64,000 bases of DNA, taken from Micromonospora polyrhachis (GTDB lineage Bacteria > Actinomycetota > Actinomycetes > Mycobacteriales > Micromonosporaceae). Shown here one piece after another: positions 1-6,832 of this stretch. Every line of letters begins with the position of its first letter. Positions within the stretch are counted from its first letter, which is position 1. The stretch lies in the NCBI RefSeq assembly GCF_014203835.1, contig NZ_JACHJW010000001.1, forward strand, positions 2,108,001 to 2,172,000. Direction: 5' to 3'. The notes under the pieces were generated by a model. It was not told where the DNA came from. It worked only from the letters and a program-made list of their open reading frames with translations, and did not search any database. The position numbers and the translations under genes are program-made.

Positions 1-173
1 CATGCGGCGCGGTCCCGGCGGCTCATGGCCTTGCGTACGCGGGCGTGCAGCCGGCGGTTTTCGTTGCGGCACGGCCGGCACAGCCGGCGGAAGCCGTCGA
101 GGGTGCGCCGGTCGCGGCCGAACGCCGACAGCGGGCGGTCGGTGCCGCACTGCGGACACTTCCTAGTGGTCAC
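1..173 (-). CDS. Small zinc-knuckle protein (3' end outside window)
   Basis: The gene starts with GTG at 173, overlaps the TGA of the upstream gene as GTGA, and runs off the left edge, so only 57 residues are visible. They hold two CxxC pairs, CPQC near residue 6 and CRPC near residue 32, separated by a basic stretch containing 'DGFRRLCRPC'. This spacing is seen in small actinophage and HNH-associated zinc-finger proteins and suggests a treble-clef-like metal site and nucleic-acid binding. It is the last visible gene of the small-gene train of the integrative element. The family resemblance is from memory; the cysteine pairs and the overlap are seen directly. A full HNH motif, if there is one, would lie outside the window. 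Confidence 0.6.
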   Translation of the reverse strand, partial: MTTRKCPQCGTDRPLSAFGRDRRTLDGFRRLCRPCRNENRRLHARVRKAMSRRDRAA

Positions 174-643
174 GTGAGGGCCTTCCGCCGGTTGGCGCGG
201 TGGATCTCGACAGCGCGAGCCACAGAATCGGCGCTGTACGTAGCGTGCCAGGCGACCGAACGGACGGCCAATTCGTCGCGTAGTTCGCGCTCGGCAATGG
301 CGGCCAACTTCTCCGGATCGTCGCCATAAATGGGAGGACGGCCCGGCATAATAAGGCGGTGCGGTCGAATTGCCATGTGGCCAATGTCTCTATGGCTACC
401 AATCTCGGCACGTTCCATGCCCCATTCCATAGCGACCGCGGTGCTTGTTAGCACCTTCATGTCGAGGGTAAAAACGTGCGCAGTGTCGCTCGGCCACTGC
501 CCAATTCGACGCCATTGTTGACCGGCACCGGTGATGTGGCGCATTGTCAACCGGGCGCGGCGGCCGGCGAGTTGGGCGAGTCGGGTAGCGGTCGCGGGGT
601 CGATGTGGCCTGGTTTTGAGCCGCCACCGATATTCGCAATCAT
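170..643 (-). CDS. Hypothetical protein of the integrative element (157 aa)
   Basis: This is a 157-residue protein I do not recognise. It has no signal peptide or membrane segment. It contains a glycine-rich N-terminus (IGGGSKPGH), a histidine- and arginine-rich centre and a helical C-terminus (EKLAAIAERELRDELAVRS). The ATG at 643 follows a GAAGGGA ribosome-binding site at the right distance. About 360 bases of non-coding DNA with an AT-rich palindrome lie upstream, so it may start its own transcript. It overlaps the next gene by GTGA, implying translational coupling. Its third codon positions are more AT-rich than those of neighbouring genes, in keeping with phage or element origin. Confidence 0.6.
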   Translation of the reverse strand: MIANIGGGSKPGHIDPATATRLAQLAGRRARLTMRHITGAGQQWRRIGQWPSDTAHVFTLDMKVLTSTAVAMEWGMERAEIGSHRDIGHMAIRPHRLIMPGRPPIYGDDPEKLAAIAERELRDELAVRSVAWHATYSADSVARAVEIHRANRRKALT

Positions 644-856
644 GCCATTTCCCTTCTATGGAATGGTTATTGGGTTTCTGGAAATGCCGAACGGATTCGG
701 GCTCACAGTGACGAGCCATGCCTACCGGGAGGGCTTCGGTGGGGGCGGGGGGAAGGCGGCCCCCGCCCCTGCGCGACTGCTCGCGCAGCGCGGCGAACGC
801 ACACGCGCAATTCCATAAAGGAACGATGTGATGCGTTCGCTTGCACGTTTACTATT

Positions 857-868
857 AGCTAATTAGCT
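857..868. promoter_or_regulatory. AT-rich palindrome, candidate operator
   Basis: AGCTAATTAGCT is a perfect 12-base palindrome in an AT-rich island of otherwise GC-rich DNA. It lies about 215 bases upstream of the minus-strand gene starting at 643. Its role as repressor-binding or promoter site is inferred from position and symmetry only. Confidence 0.35.
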
Positions 869-956
869 CAACTACATTTCATGCCAGCAAGCAGCACACA
901 TTAACTCGCCTGCAAGAACGGTGCGGCGTCGACAGCGTGGGCAAAGGCGTATCGGC

Positions 957-991
957 GTGTGTGCCTTGCTGGTAATCAACAAGGCACACAC
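957..991 (-). terminator. Hairpin after the 67-aa gene
   Basis: GTGTGTGCCTTG (957-968) pairs perfectly with CAAGGCACACAC (980-991) around an 11-base loop. It lies 15 bases past the stop of the minus-strand gene at 1006. There is no clear U-tract, as is common for actinobacterial terminators, so an operator role is also possible. Confidence 0.5.
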
Positions 992-1005
992 ACCAACCAC
1001 ATTAC

Positions 1006-1209
1006 TCACGCATTCTCGTCGCTACCCTGCTCAATCGGGGGCAGGCCGGCAAGTCGCCGGGCCAATTCCTCCGGCGTGCCTGCCGCTACTTCGGCACGGT
1101 AATACTCCTCGTCGGTCATGCCGGCCCGGCGGACGGTGCGGGACCGGCCGGACCTCTCCACGGCATAGAAGAAATTCGCCATGGCGTAATCCAGATTTAT
1201 CGCGTTCAC
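1006..1209 (-). CDS. Small hypothetical protein (67 aa)
   Basis: This is a 67-residue acidic protein with no recognised domain. The middle holds a helical segment with 'MTDEEYYRAEV' and 'PEELARRLAGLPP', which looks like a short adaptor or tail-region helix pair. The GTG at 1209 lies inside a GGGGAGGTG motif, too close to serve as its own ribosome-binding site. Initiation may therefore be a little downstream (for example at the ATG at 1182), so the start is uncertain. It is followed by the hairpin at 957-991, making it the likely last gene of the transcript that begins near 3553. Confidence 0.5.
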   Translation of the reverse strand: MNAINLDYAMANFFYAVERSGRSRTVRRAGMTDEEYYRAEVAAGTPEELARRLAGLPPIEQGSDENA

Positions 1210-1245
1210 CTCCCCAGAGGGTCGGAATGGCGGGGGCCGGGTTGT

Positions 1246-1668
1246 TCACTTGCTGCCCAGCAGGGTCCGATGCGGGCGGTCACGCATCGACCCCTGCGCG
1301 GGCGGCGCACTCGGGCGGTCGGCGGCGCGGCAGGCGTTGGAGCAGTAGCGCCACCGGCCCTCCCCCTGCACCGGGAACGGCTCGCCGCAGTGGCGGCACG
1401 CCCGCGTGGGGGTTACCGACTGCGGCCCAGGCTCGGGGGCCGGCTGCGGCTCCTCGGCCACCAGGACGCCAGCGGCGCGGGCACGCTCGCGGACGTGGAA
1501 CTCTTCGTCCCACTCGGCGGACAGCGTCGCTGTCTCCATCCGGGCCAGCAGGACAGCCGCACGAGCGGCCTTGGCTGCCTTGCGTCGCTCGGCGGCGGCG
1601 CGGCCTCGGGTCGGCGCACCCTCGCGGTTGGCCTTCTTCCAACCGATGTCGTGGCTTTGCTTGCTCAT
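1246..1668 (-). CDS. Zinc-finger-containing hypothetical protein (140 aa)
   Basis: This protein has a basic, alanine-rich helical N-terminal half (residues 15-60) and a C-terminal metal-binding motif, CRHC ... YCSNAC, near residues 90-117. That is a CxxC-x(15)-CxxxC knuckle. An Ala/Pro/Arg-rich tail follows. It is probably DNA- or RNA-binding; the family is not recognised. The start ATG at 1668 shares one base with the preceding stop (TGATG), so translation is probably coupled. It sits in the minus-strand train of small element genes. Confidence 0.6.
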   Translation of the reverse strand: MSKQSHDIGWKKANREGAPTRGRAAAERRKAAKAARAAVLLARMETATLSAEWDEEFHVRERARAAGVLVAEEPQPAPEPGPQSVTPTRACRHCGEPFPVQGEGRWRYCSNACRAADRPSAPPAQGSMRDRPHRTLLGSK

Positions 1669-1880
1669 CAGAGCGGCCCCCGAATCTGCTTGACGATCTC
1701 TGCGATGTGGTCGGGCGTTCCGCTCTCATAGCCTCGGATCTGACGGGCCATCCGGCGGATGTCCTCGGCGGCCTCCTGCTCGGCCCGGATGGCGGCGGCG
1801 GTTGCGGCCACCTCGGCATCCCAGGCGGCGGCCTCAGCGTCGGTCATCGGGTGGCCGGCGGCGTCGTATCGCTGGTTCAT
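1668..1880 (-). CDS. Small hypothetical protein (70 aa)
   Basis: This 70-residue, mostly helical, acidic protein is rich in alanine and glutamate (AEAAAWDAEVAATAAAIRAE). Its N-terminus MNQRYDAAGHPMTDAEAAAW resembles short phage proteins carrying one amphipathic helix. Its stop shares one base with the downstream start, and its start ATG at 1880 touches the stop of the gene before it. No domain is recognised. Confidence 0.5.
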   Translation of the reverse strand: MNQRYDAAGHPMTDAEAAAWDAEVAATAAAIRAEQEAAEDIRRMARQIRGYESGTPDHIAEIVKQIRGPL

Positions 1881-2455
1881 CAGGAACCACTCGCAATCAC
1901 GCGCAGCGCGCGCAGGAGGTCATCCACGCTGCCCAGACGCCGGAAGCCGTCAACGACGTTGGTGTGCGCGTTGTACTTGGTCGACCGGGGGATCAGCACG
2001 GCCAGCCGGTCTGCCATCTTGCGGATCTCGTCCCGGTCGCGCTCCTTGCGCTCCTCGACGTACGGCGTAACCACCTCGACCAGCGCAAACTGCGCGTTCA
2101 CAGCCGGCGGCATCAGGGCGCGGTGCGCGGCGATGATCTCATCGCGGCGGGCCTCCCAGAACACATCCGGCTTGGGCTGCCTCACCTTGCCGGCCAGCGC
2201 GGCGGCCTTCACCTCGGCCTTGTCGTCGGCGTACTCGTCGGCCAGGTCGTCCATCTTGTCGGCGGACGCCTCCAGGGCCTCAACGGCGGCGGTCAGCTTG
2301 TCGAGCGCGGCGGCCACCTCGGGCACCTCGGCGGCGATCTCGTCAACGAACGGCGGCAGGTGCGGCGCGCGGCGGCCAGGCTTGGCGAGGTGCTCGGTGC
2401 CGTGGCTGGTCTGCGTGACGGCGGTGTCGAGGTTGGGGAACTGGACGCTAGACAC
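1880..2455 (-). CDS. Hypothetical helical protein (191 aa)
   Basis: I place the start at the GTG at 2455, which follows GGAAGAG by seven bases. The longer reading frame back to 2575 would run into the preceding gene. The protein has a strongly helical acidic centre (residues 40-95, LDKLTAAVEALEASADKMDDLADEYADDKAEVKAAALAG), probably a coiled coil, and a mixed C-terminal half ending in a basic 'VDGFRRLGSVDDLLRALRV' helix. No catalytic motif is visible. Its place in a tight gene train suggests a structural or early-region element protein. Confidence 0.55.
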   Translation of the reverse strand: MSSVQFPNLDTAVTQTSHGTEHLAKPGRRAPHLPPFVDEIAAEVPEVAAALDKLTAAVEALEASADKMDDLADEYADDKAEVKAAALAGKVRQPKPDVFWEARRDEIIAAHRALMPPAVNAQFALVEVVTPYVEERKERDRDEIRKMADRLAVLIPRSTKYNAHTNVVDGFRRLGSVDDLLRALRVIASGS

Positions 2456-2534
2456 GGGGGAACTCTTCCGTTGCTCGGGCGTCTCCGCGTTTCCGAGCGA
2501 GGGGTAGCCGGTGACCGACCGGCGGCGGGGTGGA

Positions 2535-2744
2535 TCAGTTGGCGAACGGGTCGTGGTCGCGGGCGGCCTCTTCACAGACGAGGCAGCCGGGGACCGGCCA
2601 CAGCGAGACGTGCGCGCGGTGGCGCTGCCACTCGTCGCGGTTGCGGGCGGCGTGGCGGACGTTGCGGGGGTGGGCGGCGCGGGCGTCGCGGGCGGCCATC
2701 AGGGCGGCGAACTCGGCGGCCCGGCGGCGGTCACGGTTGCTCAT
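2535..2744 (-). CDS. Small basic protein with a C-terminal CxxC (69 aa)
   Basis: The ATG at 2744 overlaps the upstream stop as ATGA. The 69 residues are Arg/Ala/His-rich (MSNRDRRRAAEFAALMAARD). They end with a PGCLVCEEAARDH motif, giving a CxxC followed by histidines that could bind a metal. Proteins of this size and composition are frequent in actinophage early regions. Function unknown. Confidence 0.5.
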   Translation of the reverse strand: MSNRDRRRAAEFAALMAARDARAAHPRNVRHAARNRDEWQRHRAHVSLWPVPGCLVCEEAARDHDPFAN

Positions 2745-2938
2745 CCGGCCACCCCGAGCGGGGCACAGGGCGGGGTCGCGCAGACTCCGCACGCGGTGCC
2801 GATCTCACCGGTCGACAGGATCGCTACGTAGGCGGCCCGGTGGCCGCATCCGTTGGCCTCACAGCGGAAGTTGGACGCCATCAACAGCTCGTGCCGGCGC
2901 TCGGGCGAGACGTGAATGGCGGTCAGCGGGTTAGGCAT
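2741..2938 (-). CDS. Small cysteine-rich protein (65 aa)
   Basis: The ATG at 2938 is preceded by TTGGAG about eight bases upstream. The 65-aa product has four cysteines arranged as CEANGC and CGVC, enough for a zinc ribbon. A hydrophobic strand (AYVAILSTGEIGTA) lies between them. It overlaps the following gene by ATGA. Possibly a nucleic-acid-binding or adaptor protein; not recognised. Confidence 0.5.
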   Translation of the reverse strand: MPNPLTAIHVSPERRHELLMASNFRCEANGCGHRAAYVAILSTGEIGTACGVCATPPCAPLGVAG

Positions 2939-3071
2939 CGGGGAGACTCCAAACGGGTGTAGAGCGGCGCTCACCGGGGGCCGTCCAGGTCTGCGGCGTC
3001 AGGCGGCCGAGCGGCGACGGTGCCAGGCACGCAGCGGCCAGGCGGGCGAGCGTGTGCATGAGCTGCCGCAT
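2931..3071 (-). CDS. Possible 46-aa coupled ORF
   Basis: An ATG at 3071 shares a base with the stop of the upstream 160-aa gene (TGATG) and opens a 46-codon frame. It ends eight bases inside the start of the next gene. Its N-terminus MRQLMHTLARLAAACLAP could be a short amphipathic or membrane helix. The perfect coupling argues for translation; the absence of any recognised family keeps confidence low. Confidence 0.4.
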   Translation of the reverse strand: MRQLMHTLARLAAACLAPSPLGRLTPQTWTAPGERRSTPVWSLPDA

Positions 3072-3553
3072 CACAGCCGCTCCCACAGCGGACGATCGCC
3101 GGGCCGGGTGTACGTGCGGTGGCGCATGATCAGGCGCTCGCGGCGGGTGCGGTCGGTGTAGATCGGGGCACCCCGCCAGAGATGCACGCCCATCCATCCG
3201 CGCTTCCCGTGGACTACGGCGCTCATGAGGTATTCGCGGGCGGCGGCGGCGAACGTCTTGCGGCCGGCGGGCATGATCTCGCCAACGGCCGGGCCGCGCT
3301 TGACGGCCACGCGAGCGCCGATCATCTGCGTGTCGGCGAACATGCCACCGGGGGCACCGGTCATCAGCACCGGGTCAGCGTCGTAGTCGAGCGTTTCCAG
3401 GGTGGAGAGGTACGCCTCGAACAGCGCCGGGCCTTCCGTGAACCGGCCGATCAGCCAGCGGAACGTTTCCAGGTCGGTTAGCCAGGTCTCGATGGCCCAG
3501 GCTGCGGAGCGGGCGGCCGGCGTCATCTCGTCGCCGTATCGGTATGCGTCCAC
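3071..3553 (-). CDS. Hypothetical protein of the integrative element (160 aa)
   Basis: The GTG at 3553 is chosen because GGAGGTGA lies seven bases upstream, the strongest ribosome-binding site in this gene train. A longer frame upstream would cross a terminator-like hairpin. The protein has a helical tryptophan-containing first half (AAWAIETWLTDLETFRWLIGRF), a glycine-rich middle and a basic C-terminus with 'KRGWMGVHLWRGAPIYTDRTRRERLIMRHRTY'. No family is recognised. It is the first gene after the hairpin at 3588-3638 and probably heads the transcript that runs leftward to 1006. Confidence 0.6.
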   Translation of the reverse strand: MDAYRYGDEMTPAARSAAWAIETWLTDLETFRWLIGRFTEGPALFEAYLSTLETLDYDADPVLMTGAPGGMFADTQMIGARVAVKRGPAVGEIMPAGRKTFAAAAREYLMSAVVHGKRGWMGVHLWRGAPIYTDRTRRERLIMRHRTYTRPGDRPLWERL

Positions 3554-3587
3554 GGGGTCACCTCCAATCGGTTGCAGGGCAACGAAA

Positions 3588-3638
3588 AACGCCCCGGTCG
3601 TTGTGGGAGATGCGACCTCCCACAACGCCCGGGGCGTT
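3588..3638 (-). terminator. Long intrinsic terminator-like hairpin
   Basis: GTTGTGGGAG pairs with CTCCCACAAC around a short loop. The stem is extended by AACGCCCCGG against CCGGGGCGTT with a small bulge. On the minus strand it is followed at once by GTTTTTCG. It lies between the 43-aa gene ending at 3700 and the strong start at 3553, so it would stop or attenuate transcription entering the long gene train. Confidence 0.65.
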
Positions 3639-3699
3639 GGCTTTTCGGTGTTGCTGGCCGCGCCGTGTGTGTCGCATACACGCGGTGCGGGGGGCTGCC

Positions 3700-3831
3700 C
3701 TATCGGGACAGGCGGGCGGCGCGGTGCGCCAGGTAGTCGGCCACGGTCGCGCGGAACGCGGTGGTGGCTTCGTCAGTCAGTGGCCGGGGCCGGGTCGCGG
3801 TGGTGCGGCGGGTGATCGTCGGGGCGGTCAT
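3700..3831 (-). CDS. Very small basic protein (43 aa)
   Basis: The ATG at 3831 follows GGAGGAAC at ideal spacing, the main evidence for translation. The 43 residues are Thr/Arg/Ala-rich (MTAPTITRRTTATRPRPLTD) and end in a short helix (AFRATVADYLAHRAARLSR). Small basic first genes of this kind often encode regulators or excisionase-like proteins in actinobacterial elements, but nothing here proves that. A terminator-like hairpin follows. Confidence 0.5.
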   Translation of the reverse strand: MTAPTITRRTTATRPRPLTDEATTAFRATVADYLAHRAARLSR

Positions 3832-3922
3832 AGTTCCTCCACTCTGGGCAGTGGTAGACGGCCAAGCCGCCCGGACATGGGTGGGCCGATCTCCTGGCGG
3901 CAACCAAGATCGGCTCACTCAT
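3773..3922 (-). CDS. Doubtful 49-aa ORF overlapping the 43-aa gene
   Basis: A frame from an ATG at 3922 runs 49 codons through the 43-aa gene in another phase. It carries a possible metal motif (HPCPGGLAVYHC). There is no ribosome-binding site upstream, and the part overlapping the 43-aa gene is low complexity. It may be the true upstream gene of a coupled pair or only a chance frame. Confidence 0.25.
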   Translation of the reverse strand: MSEPILVAARRSAHPCPGGLAVYHCPEWRNYDRPDDHPPHHRDPAPATD

Positions 3923-4762
3923 GACCGGGCGGGTCGGGGTGCGCGCGGACGGGTTGCCGGTCGTCGCGGTGCGCGGGGTCCGCCCGTCTCGGGCGGTGGT
4001 CGTGCGGGGGGCTTGTACTAAGTACGTCCCACAGAGGTAAAACGCCCTGTTCAGAGGCTTGCGGCGCTGCCGGGCGGATGGCTGGGGCGGGCCGGCGGGC
4101 CACACTTGTCTCGCACTCTGTATGTCCCCATCGGGGGGAAACCAGCGGCGGACCACCTCTGTTGTCACCGAATACGTCCTACAAGGGGGGAAACCCGATC
4201 TTGACGGGTGCGGGCGCAGCGGGGGCGGCCCGACTACCTGCCAGGTGGTAAGTCCTCAGCGATGTAAGGGCGGCGGGGGTCGGACGCGGGCGCAGCGGGG
4301 CGGCCCAAGAATTACCCCCCGGATGGCGCACCCGGGACCGGCGAGTGTCGGCACCCTGCCGTCACTTACCCCCTGATAACGCACCCATCACCGGGCGCGG
4401 GCGCAGCAGGGGATGCCCAGGGACTACAGAGAGCATTATAAGTAACTACAGTTAGTTATAGTAGAGGGTTATAAGGGGGAGGAAATAGAACAGATTGAAT
4501 GGGGAAGGAAAGCGGGCGAGGAAGCAACGAGAGTCGGAACTCCATTACCCCCCGGATGGCGCACCCGCGTCGGCACCCCCTCGGCGGCGCTGCCGACCAG
4601 CGGGCGGGGGCTGCGGCGGGATGGCATCGGAAGCGGGCTGTACGCCACGCTGCCGGCCGTGCGGGCTGTCCGGGGGCATCGGGACGGCGGACGCACAGTG
4701 GCCCGCTACGGGGCACGTAGCGGGCCACTTGTTGACACCGGGCGGGACGGGGCGTGCGCGAC
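3923..4762. repeat. Repeat-rich non-coding region of the integrative element
   Basis: No gene is supported in these 840 bases. They hold several repeat families. (a) Three related blocks starting TACGTCC/TATGTCC and ending GGGGAAACC, near 4023, 4121 and 4173. (b) Three copies of GCGGGCGCAGC at 4210-4220, 4286-4296 and 4397-4407. (c) A 24-base unit beginning ATTACCCCCCGGATGGCGCA at 4311-4334 and 4544-4567, with a diverged copy near 4365-4387. (d) ACAGAGGT near 4032 and its inverse ACCTCTGT near 4154. (e) An AT-rich island with TAACTA/TAGTTA inverted repeats at 4443-4458. Candidate roles are replication or transfer origin, integrase accessory sites, or an early-promoter control region. Confidence 0.6.
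4697..4729 (-). terminator. Hairpin downstream of the integrase
   Basis: AGTGGCCCGCTACG (4697-4710) and CGTAGCGGGCCACT (4716-4729) form a perfect 14-base stem with a 5-base loop. It lies 34 bases past the integrase stop codon. There is no U-tract, but stem strength and position support a terminator. Confidence 0.65.
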
Positions 4763-6403
4763 CTATGCAGTGCCGGCCCAATACAGCGTTACGCGGGCGT
4801 TCACGGTGCCCCATGGGTCGGCCTTGGTCGGGCGGCCACCCTTGCGGGTCGCTCGGCGGACCGTGATCCGGTCAACGAACAGGGTCACGAAGTCGCGGCG
4901 CTCCCCCACCGTGGCGGCGTCCCACCATGTCCGCTCGTCGCCATACGCGCTCGATGTCCAGAGGTCAAGCGGCAGCTTGGCGGTGGCCTGCTCGTCCAGC
5001 TCGGCCAGCCGGGCGGTAAGGGCATCGACGCGCGCACCGGTCACCGTGACGGCGCGGGTAAGCGCTGCGGCGGCGGCACCCGAGGCGGTACCCAGGGCCT
5101 CGGACTGCTGATCGAGGGCGGCAGATGCGTCGGCCAGCTCGGCGGCCACTGCGGCACGCTGCACGGCGGTCTCCGGCGTCGCGGTCGCGGCCCCGTAGCG
5201 GCGGGTCGCCTCGGCCAGGATCGACGCGGTGGTCTGGTCCTCGTCGGCCGGATCGATGGAGTTGAGCAGGCGGTCGATTCGCATGCGGACCCAGCCATCG
5301 AGCGCGGTCAAGCTGATGGTGTTAGAGTGCCGGCCCGCCGGGGCGGTGCACATGTAAGCGTCGCGATTCGCCAGGGTGGCGTTTGCGACGAACCGACGCG
5401 CCTTCATCCGGTACCCGCACTCGCACCACAGGATGCCCAGCCCGGACAGTAGGGCCGGCTCGTCGGCCGACTGGATCGCCGGCCGGTCGCGGCCGGTCAG
5501 GATGGCTTGCAGACGCCAGAACTCCTCGGTGGTGATGATCGGCTCGGCCGGCGGCGGCAACACGCGGGCGTCTTCCAGGTCGTACGCGGTGCGGTAGCCG
5601 GTGATGTTGTCCCGATCATCGAGGATGGCGACGGCCGGCAGGCCAGCGATGCGGGGGTCTCGCAGCCGCTTGTTTAGGTTCCGGTCCGACCAGGCACCCG
5701 ACGCGCGAGAGCGGCCGACCGTTGCGCCGCGCGTACGGATGCCCCGGCGGTCGAAGTAGCGGGCCACGGCGTGCACGGCGTGACCGAACAGCACGGCGCG
5801 GGCGGCCACCCGCAGCGCGCGGGCCTCGGTCGGCTCGATGACCAGAGCGCGAATGGCGACCGGCTCGCCTGCGGGGGTCTGCGCCATGCGCTCGACGGTG
5901 CGGAATCCGAACGGCGGGTTTCCGAGGTGTCCCCCGGCGGCGTGCGCGAGGGCCTTTGCGGCTTTGATTGCGGCGGACTTGTTCTTTGACTCGTTGTGGG
6001 CGGCGTCCATTCGCAGCAGAAGGTGGATTAGATCCATCGTGTTATCCGGGCCGAATGTGCCTTCGGTGATGCTGACAATGGTTAGGCCACCGGCGAGCAG
6101 CGGCAGCCATTCGGCAAGGGCGATACGCGGATCTTGGCGGGTGAGGCGGGAGACGTAGAAGACATACAAGTGCGTGATTTCGCCGGCCTTGATCGCCGCC
6201 ACCATCTGGTCGTACGCCTCACGGACTACGCCGACCTGATACCCGGATCGGTCGATGTCCTCAAACATGCGGACGGTTGCGCCGGGGTGGTCGTGGTTGG
6301 CGCGCTCTGTGGTGGCGGTGCGCTGCGTTGCCGGGGACGCCTCGGACTTGTTCGCGCGGGCGGACGACTGCCGCACGTAGGCGGCGGGGCGAGCGGTGAT
6401 CAT
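4763..6403 (-). CDS. Large serine recombinase (site-specific integrase)
   Basis: This protein catalyses integration or excision of the element through a covalent phosphoserine intermediate. The start is the ATG at 6403, preceded by TGGAG; an in-frame ATG at 6421 is less likely. The ~546-residue protein has the resolvase catalytic domain first (YVRQS with the nucleophile serine near residue 13, then 'SRLTR' with the catalytic arginines near residue 88). The recombinase domain follows, then a zinc ribbon (WCECG...YMC) and a long alanine-rich coiled coil (about residues 410-480), the layout of phiC31-type integrases. It is the last element gene before chromosomal rnz and is transcribed away from it. 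An attachment site is expected within the next few hundred bases upstream. Confidence 0.93.
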   Translation of the reverse strand: MITARPAAYVRQSSARANKSEASPATQRTATTERANHDHPGATVRMFEDIDRSGYQVGVVREAYDQMVAAIKAGEITHLYVFYVSRLTRQDPRIALAEWLPLLAGGLTIVSITEGTFGPDNTMDLIHLLLRMDAAHNESKNKSAAIKAAKALAHAAGGHLGNPPFGFRTVERMAQTPAGEPVAIRALVIEPTEARALRVAARAVLFGHAVHAVARYFDRRGIRTRGATVGRSRASGAWSDRNLNKRLRDPRIAGLPAVAILDDRDNITGYRTAYDLEDARVLPPPAEPIITTEEFWRLQAILTGRDRPAIQSADEPALLSGLGILWCECGYRMKARRFVANATLANRDAYMCTAPAGRHSNTISLTALDGWVRMRIDRLLNSIDPADEDQTTASILAEATRRYGAATATPETAVQRAAVAAELADASAALDQQSEALGTASGAAAAALTRAVTVTGARVDALTARLAELDEQATAKLPLDLWTSSAYGDERTWWDAATVGERRDFVTLFVDRITVRRATRKGGRPTKADPWGTVNARVTLYWAGTA

Positions 6404-6832
6404 GACTCCACAGTAGTGCATGGCCCGTCATATTTCAAGAACCCGGACGGCTACTGCACCCACGGCCCGACCGGCATGACCTGCCCGGTCGGCGTGGCGC
6501 GTACCGGAGGGTGAACCGGTGGAGGTAAATCACTGGCAACGCCGGTGAGCGGTGGATAGTTTGGCCGTACACGGGAAGGGAGGTGGTCCTACTTTGTATC
6601 GCAATGGGACTCGTGAGGTGGCTGTCCGCTAGCCGCTGTCCTTGACAGTTTCCGCGCCCGTTCCGCCATGGGGTGGGCGTGAATACCGCCGAGACCGTGT
6701 GGCAGCGGTGCGGCGAATCCACGACAGCCATCCGACCCCCGGGGTGCCGGCCCAGTCCAGCCGGTCCACGCGACAGCGTGAAGCCCCGGGGGTCGCCTAT
6801 TGTGCGGGTGGGACAGCAGCGGAGGGTGGCCC
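6404..6832. other. Presumed element/chromosome junction and rnz leader
   Basis: No gene is supported in this 429-base gap between the integrase start and rnz. An inverted repeat CGACCGG/CCGGTCG lies at 6468-6491, and a TTGACA hexamer at about 6642. A foldable block lies at 6733-6795. Serine-integrase elements usually carry the attachment site beside the integrase gene, so one end of the integrated element should lie here. The exact core cannot be fixed without the unoccupied site. Confidence 0.45.
6733..6795 (+). promoter_or_regulatory. Predicted three-way-junction leader upstream of rnz
   Basis: CGACCCCCGGGG (6733-6744) pairs with CCCCGGGGGTCG (6784-6795). Inside are two further hairpins: CCGGC(8-base loop)GCCGG at 6747-6764 and CACGC-GACA-GCGTG at 6767-6780. 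Together they form a compact three-way junction that ends 37 bases before the rnz start codon. A regulatory leader is inferred; folding in RNA was not tested. Confidence 0.4.

Larger units (their letters stand above)
644..1005. other. Non-coding gap with palindrome and hairpin
   Basis: No convincing gene is seen here. Near 845-895 the DNA becomes AT-rich and contains the perfect 12-base palindrome AGCTAATTAGCT (857-868), a plausible operator or promoter element for the minus-strand gene at 643. At 957-991 a strong hairpin closes the upstream gene train. The rest (about 735-800) is a G-rich then C-rich stretch without repeats. Confidence 0.5.

Noticed and set aside
921-2962. Long plus-strand frames across the small-gene train
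   Set aside because: They are antisense to coupled minus-strand genes with ribosome-binding sites, and their products are Arg/Pro/Gly-rich low complexity.
4430-4500. AT-rich island considered as a chromosomal replication origin
   Set aside because: There are no DnaA boxes (TTATCCACA type) and no dnaA/dnaN genes; it is more likely a promoter or element-specific control site.
6733-6795. Considered as a tRNA gene
   Set aside because: It lacks a T-loop GTTCGA, a 7-base acceptor stem with discriminator and an anticodon arm; only a general cloverleaf-like fold is present.
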